DNA of 64,000 nucleotides from Lycorma delicatula (taxonomy: Eukaryota; Arthropoda; Insecta; Hemiptera; Fulgoridae): NCBI RefSeq assembly GCF_047948215.1, contig NC_134456.1, positions 64,313,529-64,377,528 of the forward strand. Reading direction: 5' to 3'. The position numbers and the translations under genes are program-made. Positions 22,503 to 34,792 of this stretch are shown one piece after another (position 1 is the first letter of the stretch; each line of letters begins with the position of its first letter). The notes below the pieces were generated by a model that saw only the letters and a list, made by a program, of their open reading frames with translations, did not search any database and was not told the origin of the DNA.

Positions 22503-24936
22503 TAAAGATAAAATAAAGATGGCCACAATTACAATTATCAGAAAAATGAAAATAATTTATTTGATTGGGTAAAGCAAGTCTTGTTTTGACTCTGCTTTTC
22601 ATTTCAGATCCTTGTGATCCAGATACAGCCATGTTCATCCAATATCCATTTTATGATAGCTGCAGTAAAGTTCATTGCTAGGTGAAATGACTTATAATAA
22701 TTATTTTTCATAAAATTTTCAGTTACAAAATGGCATCCAAAACAGCTGTTGAAAAAAGCACTGATCATCAGCCTTCAGTCACTTACTGCCCAGCAAGTGT
22801 CCTTTGTATACTTATACAAAGTATATTTCTTAATATACTTATTAAGAAAAATTGATTATACAAAAACATTATTAAAAAAAAACAGTGATATAAGGCAAGT
22901 GCTTCCTTAACAGTTATAGTTAATAATGGTTGGTGTAATATTACATCTATGTAAGTAAATCTTTTAATTTAATTTAAAATAAACTGGTTGGAAGATTCTT
23001 TAGATTTATCTTCATTGAAAACAGAACCTTAATCATAATTACGTTCTTTCTTGTATTTCAAAGAATTATGCTACGTTAAGAGAAAAGTAATAGTATTGGC
23101 TTGATATAAATAAATCTTGAACCTTTACTTTTTAAAAGAAAATCCCATTCACTATTTTTTTTCTTTGTTTCTAAAATTTTGTACACACCCAGTAGCTTTG
23201 TCAGCATTTTGTTGGAAATACTGTAAAAGAGGTGTAACTGAAATGTGGCTGTTATTGATTACACATGCAATACGTATACCGAGATAATGATTTAAAATTG
23301 ATAACGTTTAAATTTAGGTACTTCAACTTCTGCAAGCTTATTTGTCTTGCAGAGGAATACATATACATATTAAATAAATAAAAACAATGAAAATGGTAGG
23401 TTTTATTAAAAAGATTTTATTCTGAAAATAAAATAAGCTTCATAAAACATAAATGTTCAATATTAAACTTATGTAAATTTATATACCAATGTCATAAACT
23501 TATGACATTGTAATAATTATCACATGCATGCGTACACACAAATTATATTTCTGTGGATGACCACAGGAACATCATTTTTTTTGTAAAAGTAAAATCTAGA
23601 AAATCTTGTTTACAGTAAAGTAACACAAATGAAAATAGATCTAAAATGATCAACAGTAAGTTTTACAACTTCAGTATAAAAAAATGACCAAACAGACATA
23701 CCTGTGGATTAATAAAAAAATATAAAAGAATACACAAATATAAAGGAATGAAATAGAATTAAAAATAAAATAAAATTATAGTTTATAAATAAAATTAAAA
23801 GTTAAAATAAAATTAAAAATATGTTTTGAGAAAAATTTGCATTAATTCCTACACAAATGACTATGAGTAGCCCTGTTTCTGAAATTAAAAATTAAAAAAA
23901 AATATTGAGATCAGTATAATTAACATCAGGAATGAATGCTACTCTCATCAGTTGCCAGTGTTTTGTAAGCTTAAAAAGTATTTACAGGGTTTCTTTGGTT
24001 TTTTAATATATAATTTCTTTATTATGAAAATAAATTCACATTATTTTTACTATGTTTATATTTACAAAATAATATACTTTTTTAAAGCAAGATCTTAATT
24101 TTCATTTTTGAATGAGAGCTAAGTCAATCCTCTTATCTAGAGTGTTGTTCCCAGTACAAATAAATAAAATTGCATATGTTCATAGTCCTTTCCACTCATC
24201 TAGTTACATACATATCTTATCTTTTCTTTGTATTTATATTTTAACTCTTAAGCTGAGGATATGGTTTAAAAAGTACATCTACTGATGTCAATTCTAGGTA
24301 CGTTAAAATTGGTACTAGTTTTCAGGTTATCCTGGTTACATTTTAGATCACTAATGATACAATGACAAATGGATATTTAGATAAATTTTAAAACAAATTT
24401 TGTTTAAATCTCCTCGCTACAAAAAAGTTAAGTCAGTTTGCAGAAAGTGCAAAGTATTCTGAAAATATAGACAGAATTATATTAATTTCAAGTCTTCTGT
24501 ACTATTAAATAATGAAATATGTTTTTCTCATAACACTGTCAATAAGGTAAAAAAATTCATTCTAACAGAAATTAGGCCTGTAAATATTTGATAAAAGCAG
24601 CAAATGTGTTCTCAAACAGTTGCATCTAATCTGCTAACAATAAATTTTCAAATTCTAATTTTGCAAAGAGTTAATTTAATAATTCATTCTTACTAGCCCC
24701 TCCTGATAGAGGCCAGGATACCACCCAAATAAAATATCTATAGACCTAACTTCTTAAAGAATAAATTTTTATATACCTGTGCACCCAACTGTAAATCAGT
24801 CTTTCTTTCTCTGTTCCTTCTCAAATTCAAGTCATATATGCCCTGCCTATTTTTAAAAAAATGTTTAACGAATTTTTTAAAACCTTGGTTTAAACTTTAG
24901 CTAATTTCATTAAAAATAATTGACAGAGAGAGAGAG

Positions 24937-24969
<33 letters not shown>

Positions 24970-25892
24970 AAGAGAGAGACAGACAGACAGAGAGGAAGAG
25001 AGAGACAGACAGACAGATAGAGAGGACAGACAGACAGAGAGGAAGAGAGAGAGATAATAAGCAAATGCAGGTGTGTAGAAATGCTAAAAGAATGCTAAAA
25101 ATGCTAAAAGAAAGAAATTTAATCATTTTTATTTTTATTATTTAAAAAAAAAATAATGGAGTACAACAGAAAATAAAATAATTTTCATTTATTACTCATA
25201 GTAATTTAATTAGAAATAAATTACTTTATTTCCCTTTGGCTTTTTTTAATTATTAAAATGTTATTGATATATCATAAAATCGATAAAATAAAATAAACTA
25301 CTCAGGTTTTATAGAAGTTTTATGATAATATTCTATATAATCGGCTAACAAGAGTGTCAAGCTAACTTTTGGTTCTGTACAAAACCGTATCCTTCTATAT
25401 GATTAAGGGAAAATAAAATCATTTTTGTTAAATATCAATTAGTTAAATGTAACATAAATGGAAAATTTCAGTAAATGTCTAATAAGAAATAAACAATAAC
25501 ATCTTATATCAGTAAGAAATAAACATCTTTGCAGTTTATTCATCTCAATTTTAATTTTATTTACAATAAGTTATTGTAAAACAGAATTTGCTGAAAAGTG
25601 TTCGAGTAATGAAATGTGCATTCAACCTGTAAGAGGTGATTATTTGTTTATATGAAAAGAAATATTCTATCTAAATTCAAAACTAAACCTTTTTTCATTG
25701 TTTTGCCCTTAGTCATTGTTGAAAATGATGTAAAATTGTTAATTTTTTAATGACAAACCAAACCAAAGTTATTTTATATGTCATTTAAAATTCACAATAA
25801 AACTCATATTGTAATACTTGTGCAGTCACGATGCTGATGCTGCTCCTTATTTCATCAACTGATATTGTGTTGCCTTGTTCAGTCAGTGTATG
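22503..25892. other. Intergenic AT-rich DNA, no recognised gene
   Basis: I see no host exon or transposase. It contains the GA/GACA microsatellite (24921-25055) and a 35-bp segment at about 23690-23722 (CAGACATACCTGTGGATTAA) that recurs near 29590-29623. Confidence 0.5.
24921..25055. repeat. (GA)n / (GACA)n compound microsatellite
   Basis: About 135 bases of GAGA and GACAGACA units. The minus-strand open frame of Ser/Leu/Cys over it is a repeat artefact. Confidence 0.95.
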
Positions 25893-25896
25893 AAAA

Positions 25897-28800
25897 TTAT
25901 TTTTTTTTTTGTCTCCAGTCATTTGACTGGTTTGATGAAGCTCTCCAAGATTCCCTATCTAGTGCTAGTCGTTTCATTTCAGTATACCCTCTACATCCTA
26001 CATCCCTAACAATTTGTTTTACATATTCCAAACGTGGCCTGCCTACACAATTTTTTCCTTCTACCTGTCCTTCCAATATTAAAGCGACTATTCCAAGATG
26101 CCTTAGTATGTGGCCCATAAGTCTGTCTCTTCTTTTAACTATATTTTTCCAAATGCTTCTTTCTTCATCTATTTGCCGCAATACCTCTTCATTTGTCACT
26201 TTATCCACCCATCTGATTTTTAACATTCTCCTATAGCACCACATTTCAAAAGCTTCTAATCTTTTCTTCTCAGATACTCGGATTGTCCAAGTTTCACTTC
26301 CATATAAAGCGACACTCCAAACATACACTCTCAAAAATCTTTTCACCTCCTATATAATTAATTTAAATTAATTTTTGATGTAAACAAATTATATTTATTA
26401 CTGAAGGCTCGTTCAGCTTCTGCTATTCGGCATTTTATATCGCTCCTGCTTCGTCCATCTTTAGTAATTCTACTTCCCAAATAACAAAATTCTTCTACCT
26501 CCATAATCTTTTCTCCTCCTATTTTCACATTCAGTGGTCCATCTTTGTTATTTCTACTACATTTCATTACTTTTGTTTTGTTTTTGTTTATTTTCATGCG
26601 ATAGTTCTTGCGTAGGACTTCATCTATGCCGTTCATTGTTTCTTCTAAATCCTTTTTACTCTCGGCTAGAATTACTATATCATCAGCAAATCGTAGCATC
26701 TTTATCTTTTCACCTTGTACTGTTACTCCGAATCTAAATTGTTCCTTAACATCATCAACCGCCAGTTCCATGTAAAGATTAAAAAGTAACGGAGATAGGG
26801 AACATCCTTGTCGGACTCCCTTTCTTATTACAGCTTCTTTCTTATGTTCTTCAATTGTTACTGTTGCTGTTTGGTTCCTGTACATGTTAGCAATTGTTCT
26901 TCTATCTCTGTATTTGAACCCTAATTTTTTTAAAATGCTGAACATTTTATTCCAGTCTACATTATCGAATGCCTTTTCTAGGTCTATAAACGCCAAGTAT
27001 GTTGGTTTGTTTTTCTTTAATCTTCCTTCTACTATTAATCTGAGGCCTAAAATTGCTTCCTTTGTCCCTATACTTTTCCTGAAACCAAATTGGTCTTCTC
27101 CTAACACTTCTTCCACTCTCCTCTCAATTCTTCTGTATAGAATTCTAGTTAAGATTTTTGATGCATGACTAGTTAAACTAATTGCTTTGTATTCTTCGCA
27201 TTTATCGCCCCTGCTTTCTTTGGTATCATGACTATAACATTTTTTTTTAAGTCTGACAGAAATTCCCCTTTTTCATAAATATTACACACCAGTTTGTATA
27301 ATCTATCAATCGCTTCCTCACCTGCACTGCCCAGTAATTCTACAGGTATTCCGTCTATTCCAGGAGTCTTTCTGCCATTTAAATCTTTTAATGCTCTCTT
27401 AAATTTAGATCTCAGTATTGTTTCTCCCATTTCATCCTCCTCAACTTCCTCTATAACACCATTTTCTAATTCATTTCCTCCATATAACTCTTCAATATAT
27501 TCCACCCATCTATCGACTTTACCTTTCGTATTATATATTGGTGTACCATATTGGTGTACCATCTTTGTTTAACACATTATTAGATTTTAATTTATGTACC
27601 CCAAAATTTTCCTTAACTTTCCTGTATGCTCCGTCTATTTTACCAATGTTCATTTCTCTTTCCACTTCTGAACACTTTTCTTTAATCCACTCTTCTTTCG
27701 CCAGTTTGCACTTCCTGTTTATAGCATTTCTTAATTGCCGATAGTTCCTTTTACTTTCTTCATCACTATCATTCTTATATTTTCTATGTTCATCCATCAG
27801 CTGCAATATATCGTCTGAAACCCAAGGTTTTCTACCAGTTCTCTTTATTCCCCCTAAGTTTGCTTCTGCTGATTTAAGAATTTCCTTTTTAACATTCTCC
27901 CATTCTTCTTCTACATTTTCTACCTTATCTTTTTTTCTCAGACCTCTTGCGATGTCCTCCTCAAAAATCTTCTTTACCTCCTCTTCCTCAAGCTTCTCTA
28001 AATTCCACCGATTCATCTGACACCTTTTCTTCAGGTTTTTAAACCCCAATCTACATTTCATTATCACCAAATTATTGTCGCTATCAATGTCTGCTCCAGG
28101 GTAAGTTTTGCAGTCAACGAGTTGATTTCTAAATCTTTGCTTAACTATGATATAATCTATCTGATACCTTGCAGTATCGCCTGGCTTTTTCCAAGTGTAT
28201 ATTCTTCTATTATGATTTTTAAATTGGGTGTTGGCAATTACTAAATTATACTTCGTGCAAAACTCTATAAGTCTGTCCCCTCTTTCATTCCTTTTGCCCA
28301 GCCCGTATTCACCCACTATAATCTCATATACACCCATCAATCTCTTCATATACACACTCTACCTCATCATCATCATCATGGGCGCTTGTAGGCATATAGA
28401 CGTTAACAATCGTTCTCGGTTTAGGTTTTGATTTTATCCTTATTACAATGATTCTATCCTGTGCGTTTTGAAATACTCTACTCTCTTCCCTATCTTCTTG
28501 TTCATTATGAAACCTACTCCTGCCTGCCCATTATTTGAAGCTGAGTTAATTATTCTAAGATCACCTGACCAAAAGTCGCCTTCCTCTTCCCACCGAACCT
28601 CACTAATTCCTACTATATCCACCTTCATCCCATTCATTTCCCTTTTTAAATTTCCTAGCCTACCAACCTTTTTTAAGCTTCTAACATTCCATGCTCCGAC
28701 TTGCAGAATGTTATTTTTCAATCTTCTGGTGACCCCTTCCTTAGTAGTCCCCACCCAGAGATCCGAACGGGGGACTATTTTACCTCCGGAATATTTTATC

Positions 28801-28952
28801 AAGGAAGGCGCCTCCATTATTGTTATGTGAAAATGCAGAGAGCCACATTTTCTTGGAAAAAAAAAACAGCTGTAGTTTTCCATGCTTTCAGCTGCGCAGT
28901 ACTCAGAGAACTGAGCGATGTTGATATGGCCGTTTAAGTCATTGTGACTCAC
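25897..28952 (-). pseudogene. RTE endonuclease-reverse transcriptase, frameshifted
   Basis: Endonuclease segments in order: LQVGAWNVRSLKKVGR, VDIVGISEVRWEEEG and AGVGFIMNKKIGKR (28952-28443), VNVYMPTSAHDDD (about 28415-28375) and YTWKKPGDTARYQIDYIIV. The GDWNA-type catalytic segment expected between about 28335 and 28320 is deleted, some 30 residues. Reverse transcriptase: DGIPVELL, FIDLEKAFD, GVRQGCSLSPLLFNLYME and RFADDIVIL (FADD at 26690-26679), then VYVWSVALYGSETWT and the C-terminal QSNDWRQ. A 13-bp tandem duplication (GGTACACCAATAT, near 27540-27565) shifts the frame, as do breaks near 27190, 28430 and 26350. It cannot code for an active protein. Confidence 0.85.
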
Positions 28953-29124
28953 GCCCCTAACAACTACTGAAAGAGCTGCTGCCCTCTTTCAGGAATCATT
29001 CCTTAGTCTGGCTCTCAATAGATACCTCTCCGATATGGTTGTACCTTCGGTCCAGCTACTCTGTATCATTGAGCACTCAAGCCCCCTCACCAACGGCAAG
29101 GTCTCATGATTCATAGAGGAGGGA
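25903..29124 (-). mobile_element. RTE-clade LINE, near full-length, inactivated
   Basis: A minus-strand non-LTR retrotransposon flanked by the 10-bp direct repeat AAAATTATTT (25893-25902 and 29125-29134), a target-site duplication. It carries an apurinic-type endonuclease, reverse transcriptase and C-terminal domain in one broken frame, and it ends in a short A-rich tail right after the ORF, with almost no 3' UTR, as RTE elements do. About 170 bases of 5' leader precede the first open frame (28952). At 3.2 kb it is close to the usual RTE length. Confidence 0.85.
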
Positions 29125-30309
29125 AAAATTATTTAACATGCATAAATAAAATACACCATAATTAAATGTTACAGTTGAAAACAAATTTTGTTGATTTCAC
29201 AGCTTTTTTTTACAAAATGCAGACAATTAAAAGCAGTTTAAAATTAAAAAAAAAATGATTTTAATGAATATATCAGGTTCATAACAACTTAAACTACCCA
29301 ATAATCTGCTTTAACTACTACTATCCATCAAGTTTCAATGAATGTTTTTCATTTTAACATCAACAAAATCCAACAATATAAAACACCTAGCCCATATTTA
29401 CACATGTAACACAACCTGCATTAACTTATTCAACACATAATAAATACAATTGAAATAAAAACAGAGGTAATCAAGAAAAAACTCACATTAACATACTTAA
29501 CAACCTCTTCTGGGAAAATAAGTCACAAATTTTAAAACAAATACACTGTGATCTTCAAAATAAAAATAAATCATTATACAAAAAAAAAAGACCAAGCAGA
29601 CATATACCTGTGGATTAATAAAAAACCTGTACTGGTATCAAATATTGTTCTACAATGGACAACCAGGATGCAGCTTTGTACAAAGGTACAATAAATATTT
29701 AAAAGTAAATAATCTGCTTATCATCTCATAGACTGAAAGTCACCAACATTGATACTATAAATATGTGCATAGAATTATTGCTGCTACACATAACAACATT
29801 TTTTTTTTTAATGTAAAATATAAATTTTAACAGACTTGAATATTACAAAATATTAAAACTCAAAATAGCTCAACAATGCTGCACTAAATGAATAGACAAA
29901 ATTAACACATTTTCAACTGCATTCAAAATATGTCTTCATAACTCAAAAAAACCACCACCAATATCAGCTGCAGCCAAAATGAGAATCAACAGCATTAGTC
30001 ACTGAGAATGGACTACTGTTATGGAATACTGTTAGGATCAGAGTGTGGTTATGACATAACTTTTTAAAATTTCAAATTAGATAAATTGGTTCAGTTTATC
30101 GTTAAAAAATTGGTAGTTTTACATTTAAACTTTATTTCATCAACTTCACATATATTTTATAGATTTTTTTTCTATTTTATGAATGATTTTGCTCAGTTCA
30201 GAAGATGACCTCTAATTTTCTATAAAAATAGTTAATTCTCAATTTTCCTTCAGTTTCAATATCTCCTTAGTTTTCCTTCTGCGCAAGTTTATGCGCGCGC
30301 GCACTCACA

Positions 30310-30609
30310 CTATCTCTTTCCTTTCGCCTCGCGCACACCACACTCGAGAATAATTTGGCAAAAATAATTTATAAGCTTCTCTTTCTCTCTTCGTATCTTT
30401 TCTTTTCTCAACCAATAACTCGCAATGGTCTGCACGAGTCCAAAAATTTGGTTTTCAAGGAAACGTACCGAAGTAAAATCTCTCTGTAGATCTGCCACTC
30501 GAATTCGATCATCTCTAAAGCTAAAACTTACAATAATTTGTATTCTTGGGTGTTCCCGTGCGTAACTCAAGCAAGGCAAAACTAAATTGAAAATAACTTT
30601 TGCAGACAT
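30310..30609 (-). CDS. Unidentified 99-codon ORF in a CpG-richer block
   Basis: The frame opens MSAKVIFNLVLPCLSYAREH and is rich in basic residues toward its C-terminal end (RKEKIRREKEK). I do not recognise it. The surrounding block contains GCGCGCGCGC (30291-30302) and is less AT-rich than its neighbours, which could mark a promoter, a small gene or a transposon piece. No splice partners are visible. It is more likely chance than a real protein. Confidence 0.2.
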   Translation of the reverse strand: MSAKVIFNLVLPCLSYAREHPRIQIIVSFSFRDDRIRVADLQRDFTSVRFLENQIFGLVQTIASYWLRKEKIRREKEKLINYFCQIILECGVREAKGKR

Positions 30610-30945
30610 TAATGAATTTTTTTATTCAGATTTTAAATCATCTGCATATCCATTCCACCTTAGTTAATATGGATGCTAAGAAATGTATTTTTTAAATAAA
30701 TGTAATGTTTATCTCTTTTATTTCTCTTAAACTATTCTGTTATAAATTATAAATTCTGCAAACGATTAGGTTTCTCAAGGCAGCTTCTTGTGTAATACTT
30801 AACCAGAGTGACTTATTTCATAATTGAAAATCACAGACCGATCACTGAAAGATAAAGACAATATTTTAAAAAGTTTACAACAGTTTTTAAAAATAATTAC
30901 AAAAAAGGCTGAAGAAAGAAATAGGTAAAGTCTGAATAGGAAGAA

Positions 30946-31007
30946 ACCTTCGGTAAATTTACCGAAGGTAATTAATTACTCTCTTGTAAGCCCATTGCCT
31001 TACAAGA
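30946..31007. repeat. 24-bp perfect palindrome followed by a 9-bp hairpin
   Basis: 30946-30969 is a perfect palindrome (ACCTTCGGTAAA and its complement). Twelve bases on, arms 30982-30990 and 30999-31007 (TCTTGTAAG / CTTACAAGA) form a second hairpin with an 8-base loop. It lies about 0.9 kb upstream of the PP1 start codon. Confidence 0.75.
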
Positions 31008-31894
31008 AAGAAATTCAGTCTACTTAACATATTGTCTAAGTAAATAACAAAAATAAACGCATTAAGTTTCAATCAGCCATTCTTTACATTAAAGCTAAAA
31101 GACCTTTTTATTACATTTCTTTTTTTATCGTTTTCTTTCTCACAGATTATAGAAACAAAGGTATAATCTAAATATTCAGGATCTATAAATTCAAATAAAC
31201 TCATCTTGTAAAATACGCTATAGAATATCTTTACCTTTGATTTTTCACACTTTATGCTGATACACTTCAGTGAATGGCGAGATATTAGACCATTACACAT
31301 CAATTATAGCACTACAAACCTATACTGCTTAATTTTCAACATATTTGTCTATCAAGTTTCTAAATGTCATTATGGCATTAGTGTTTTATTTTAAAATTAG
31401 TTATACCGTATTTCAGTGAATGTAGGGACATAGTGTTATGAAATTCGTTTTGATGCTTTTGTTTTTCTTACATTCTCTTTCAACAGATTACATTTTTTCT
31501 CAAAAGTTAGTTTTCTACGAAATTATCAAAACTCAGTTAATTTTTTATTAATCGGTAAATTCAGTCGTTAATTGTTTCTTATATAATACTTTAAAAATTA
31601 AAGTAAATAATATTTCTAAGAATATTCAGTGACAAAAAGACGAAATATAGAAAGCAATGATTAGTTACATATTGTGTCATCTTGTATGTTTAATTATTAT
31701 AAAAAAAATTTATTTGGTTAAGATGGATTTATGAAATTTACAAGTATGTAGGGCAAAATGAAATTTCTTAATTTTTAGGTTGACATGTATACCTATGGAG
31801 AAAGTAATTTTAATAAATACGTTATTTTATTAGCACAAACGATACTGTACAGAAAAACATAAAACTTATTAAAAACTAAAAATATATAAGAGAA

Positions 31895-32593
31895 ATGGCG
31901 GATGATGGCCCGCGTGATAGATTTAACGTTGACAGCATTATTTCGAAATTACTGGAAGTAAGAGGTGCTAAAGTACAAAAAAATGTACAGTTACAAGAAG
32001 GCGAGGTAAAAGCTCTATGCATGAAAGTTAGAGAAATATTTATGTCACAACCACCTCTACTGGAATTAGAAGCCCCATTAAAAATTCTAGGTGACACACA
32101 CGGACAGTATTATGATTTATTAAGATGGTTTGAAATGTCAGGTTTCCCTCCAGAATCAAATTATTTATTTTTAGGTGATTACGTTGACAGAGGTAAACAA
32201 AGTTTAGAAACGATTTGTCTTCTCATGGCATATAAAATAAAACACCCATTAAATTTCTTTCTACTTCGTGGAAATCATGAATGTGCAGCTATAAACAGAA
32301 TTTATGGTTTTTACGATGACTGTAAAAGACGATTTAATATTAAAATGTGGAAAACATTTATTGACGTATTTAACTGTTTGCCGGTAGCTGCAGTGATAGA
32401 AGAAAAAATAATGTGCATGCACGGTGGATTAAGCCCTGAACTGAAAGATTTCGATCAAATACGCAAGCTAGAAAGACCAATGGATGTGCCTGATAAAGGA
32501 CTAGTATGTGATTTATTATGGGCCGATCCAAACAAAGAAACTGTAGGATGGGCAAAAAATGAACGTGGTGTATCGTTTACGTTTGGCAGTGAT
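31895..32593 (+). CDS. PP1-type serine/threonine phosphatase catalytic subunit, exon 1
   Basis: Residues 1-233 of a metallophosphoesterase of the PP1 family. Catalytic motifs: GDTHG (66-70; Asp67 and His69 bind metal), GDYVDRG (94-100), RGNHE (125-129, Asn127) and HGG (176-178). [10 protein letters not shown] and [20 protein letters not shown] are near-identical to other PP1s. The start is supported by an in-frame TAA six codons upstream and the context GAGAAATGG. PP1 removes phosphate from Ser/Thr, including glycogen phosphorylase, with targeting set by RVxF-type partners. Oddities: GDTHG instead of the usual [13 protein letters not shown] instead of RLFEYGGF, and many changes in residues 170-200. 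The exon ends FTFGSD at a GTAAGT donor (32594); the open frame running on to 32821 is intron. It is probably a diverged paralogue rather than the main somatic isoform. Confidence 0.92.
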
Positions 32594-34549
32594 GTAAGTG
32601 TTTTTATATTTCTTTTAAAATTGTATAAAATGTACATTTCTGTAAAGTTTTTAAAAATTACACTGAAGTTCTTTCCATTTTTATTTCATTTAATGAAAAA
32701 AAATGGAGGTCCACAAAATTTCAGAATACTAAATATTTTGCATTCTACTTCCATTATTTTTAATGACATTTTAGCTATTATTATTCACTTCTTGAGCCCT
32801 CATGTTTGTATCTACATTTAGCTAATAAAATGAATACAAATATGTTACTTGAATGTTGATTACCACTCATAAACACACTAAAAGAAAATAATGTACAAAA
32901 AAATTATGCAGCACATGCCTGTTTCCCCAAGAATTATTAATTATACTAATACAAGAATATATTAATTTTTAAATAATTAATAAATAAGCTGATTATTATT
33001 AATCAGTTATAATTTTATATTTGGAATTCAAACTTTATGTAGGCTTACTTTTCTTGAGAGTAATACATTGGGATATCAACATTGATCAGGATGGCAAAAC
33101 ATAACATTTAAAAATTTTTAAAACACTATGCTGTAAAGTTATTTGGAAATAAAGATTTCAGAAGATCTTTTTGAGACTAATTGTAATGGATACAATCTGT
33201 GGAAATAACATAAGTAATGTCAATGGTGAAACCCTTTGTGTTCTCTTTCTGTACGTAAACTACATACAGTCTGATCCAGTATTAATGTTGTCAATTACCA
33301 TTTAATAACTGTACTTTCCTGTTGCTGTGTTTGTTAATTTGCCTTTTGGTACTTTGCTGTGTGATTGTGTTTTGAAACACTGTAAAGTTCTTTTCTAAAA
33401 ATCTTTGTGATTTTGTACAATTGCTGGTTGATGTCTGGTACTGATAACGTTTTAATGTTAAATTTTCTTTGAAGAAAATTTAGATAGCCTTGTCTTAAAT
33501 TATACCTGTTCAACATCTGCTGTATACCTTATATGTATAAATTTGACAATAAAACAATCTATGAGAGGAATTCAGTTTCAGTAGGCACATTTTTTGTAAC
33601 TTGAGTCATGAAAATATATACTTCTCTCAAATACACTAAGGTTCAGTTTGTGTATTTGTAGGTGTTAGGTATTGTTCTATTTGTCTCCTTTCTGACATAG
33701 ATATTTAACGACTCTTTGACTTGTTAGTTTCTATGAATATTTTTGTATGCTATTGGTAACTCCAGTGAAGAAGAAGCAGCTGCATAATTAGCTCTGGAAA
33801 GATCATCTGGAAGTAAATTTTCTATGTAATTTTGAAAAACAATATTGTCATTCATTCTATCCAATCATTTTATTTTGTCACACAAATTTAGACAATTTGT
33901 TTAGGATTAAGATTTGTATTACCAAAAATCTCTATCTCTCTCAAAATGTAGTCATATTCTGATTCCGATGTAAGAATATTTTACTTAGATGACTGTATGA
34001 TCAGTTACTTTACACTATAAACTTTCAGCCTAAGTGCATGCATAGGCAATAGATTGCAATTCTTAAACATTTTTAGCTAAGAAAAATCATGTTAAATCAA
34101 TATATTTGTATGTGCATTAATATATATATATATCTGCATCTCTGTTCAGTACACAACCCAAGAGTCAGTTTCGGAAGATGCACAGTACTACTTCATTACA
34201 GTTGAAGAAATAAATTAAGGTTTTATAACTTTATTTATGCAACAAATTAAGTGAACTTTTATCTGTAAGGAGTTTCTGCATACTATTAGCAATTAAGTAA
34301 TCATGCAGCAGCCAATGCTACTGATGAAAAAAATAAAGGAATTCTATTAACTGCTGTAGGCAAAACCTGTAGGCAAAACCTGTTTAATGCAGATATCTAC
34401 CAATTCTTTAAACATCCTACTGTTTTTAAAATATTACAAATAATATTTAATATATTAGAAATTTAAAAATACAATTTAGATTAATTAGTCATTTAAATTA
34501 TTAAATTTCTGATTATTATTTATAAATTCTTTTAAATTTCTATTTGCAG
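32594..34549 (+). other. PP1 intron (phase 0)
   Basis: A 1,956-base intron with donor GTAAGTGTT and acceptor TTTCTATTTGCAG. AT-rich, with a short TA run near 34120. No nested gene is recognised. Confidence 0.85.
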
Positions 34550-34792
34550 ATTGTAAGTAATTTCTTGGAAGCACATGATTTAGATTTAATATGTAGAGCT
34601 CATCAAGTTGTAGAAGATGGTTATGAATTTTTTGCCAAAAGGCAGCTTATAACATTATTTTCAGCACCTAACTATTGTGGTGAATTTGATAATGCTGGTG
34701 GTATGATTGTTGTAGATGAAAATTTAATGTGCTCATTTAAAATATTAAAACCAAAAGTAGCACCAGCAGCCAAAAAAGGATGGGGTAAATAG
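34550..34792 (+). CDS. PP1-type phosphatase catalytic subunit, exon 2 and stop
   Basis: Residues 234-313: [20 protein letters not shown] (His251 is the last metal ligand), [29 protein letters not shown] (271-284, the flexible beta12-beta13 loop that contacts the active site and toxins such as microcystin) and CSFKILKP. The protein then ends within 15 residues, [16 protein letters not shown]. Ubiquitous PP1s carry a longer tail with a TPPR site phosphorylated by CDKs; that site is absent here. The total of 313 residues compares with about 327-330 for typical PP1. The missing tail and changed N-terminal half suggest altered regulation or tissue-restricted use, as in fly testis-biased PP1 paralogues; this is inference. 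Confidence 0.93.
   Translation: MVSNFLEAHDLDLICRAHQVVEDGYEFFAKRQLITLFSAPNYCGEFDNAGGMIVVDENLMCSFKILKPKVAPAAKKGWGK

Larger units (their letters stand above)
29135..31894. other. Intergenic DNA between RTE insertion and PP1
   Basis: The stretch is mostly AT-rich. It holds a CpG- and C-richer block at 30240-30610 with an unidentified ORF, and two adjacent hairpins at 30946-31007. The last 300 bases before 31895 should include the PP1 promoter and 5' UTR, but I see no clear TATA or initiator motif there. Confidence 0.45.

Noticed and set aside
24890..25126. Ser/Leu/Cys-rich minus-strand frame resembling a membrane protein
   Set aside because: It is a translation of the GA/GACA microsatellite.
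26534..28937. Plus-strand open frames antisense to the RTE
   Set aside because: They are shadows of the RTE coding strand with Ser/Leu/Phe-rich composition.
32594..32821. Extension of the PP1 frame past FTFGSD
   Set aside because: It starts at a GTAAGT donor and PP1 similarity stops exactly there, resuming at 34550.
33334..33516. 60-codon minus-strand frame in the PP1 intron
   Set aside because: It has no recognisable motif and lies in AT-rich intron sequence.
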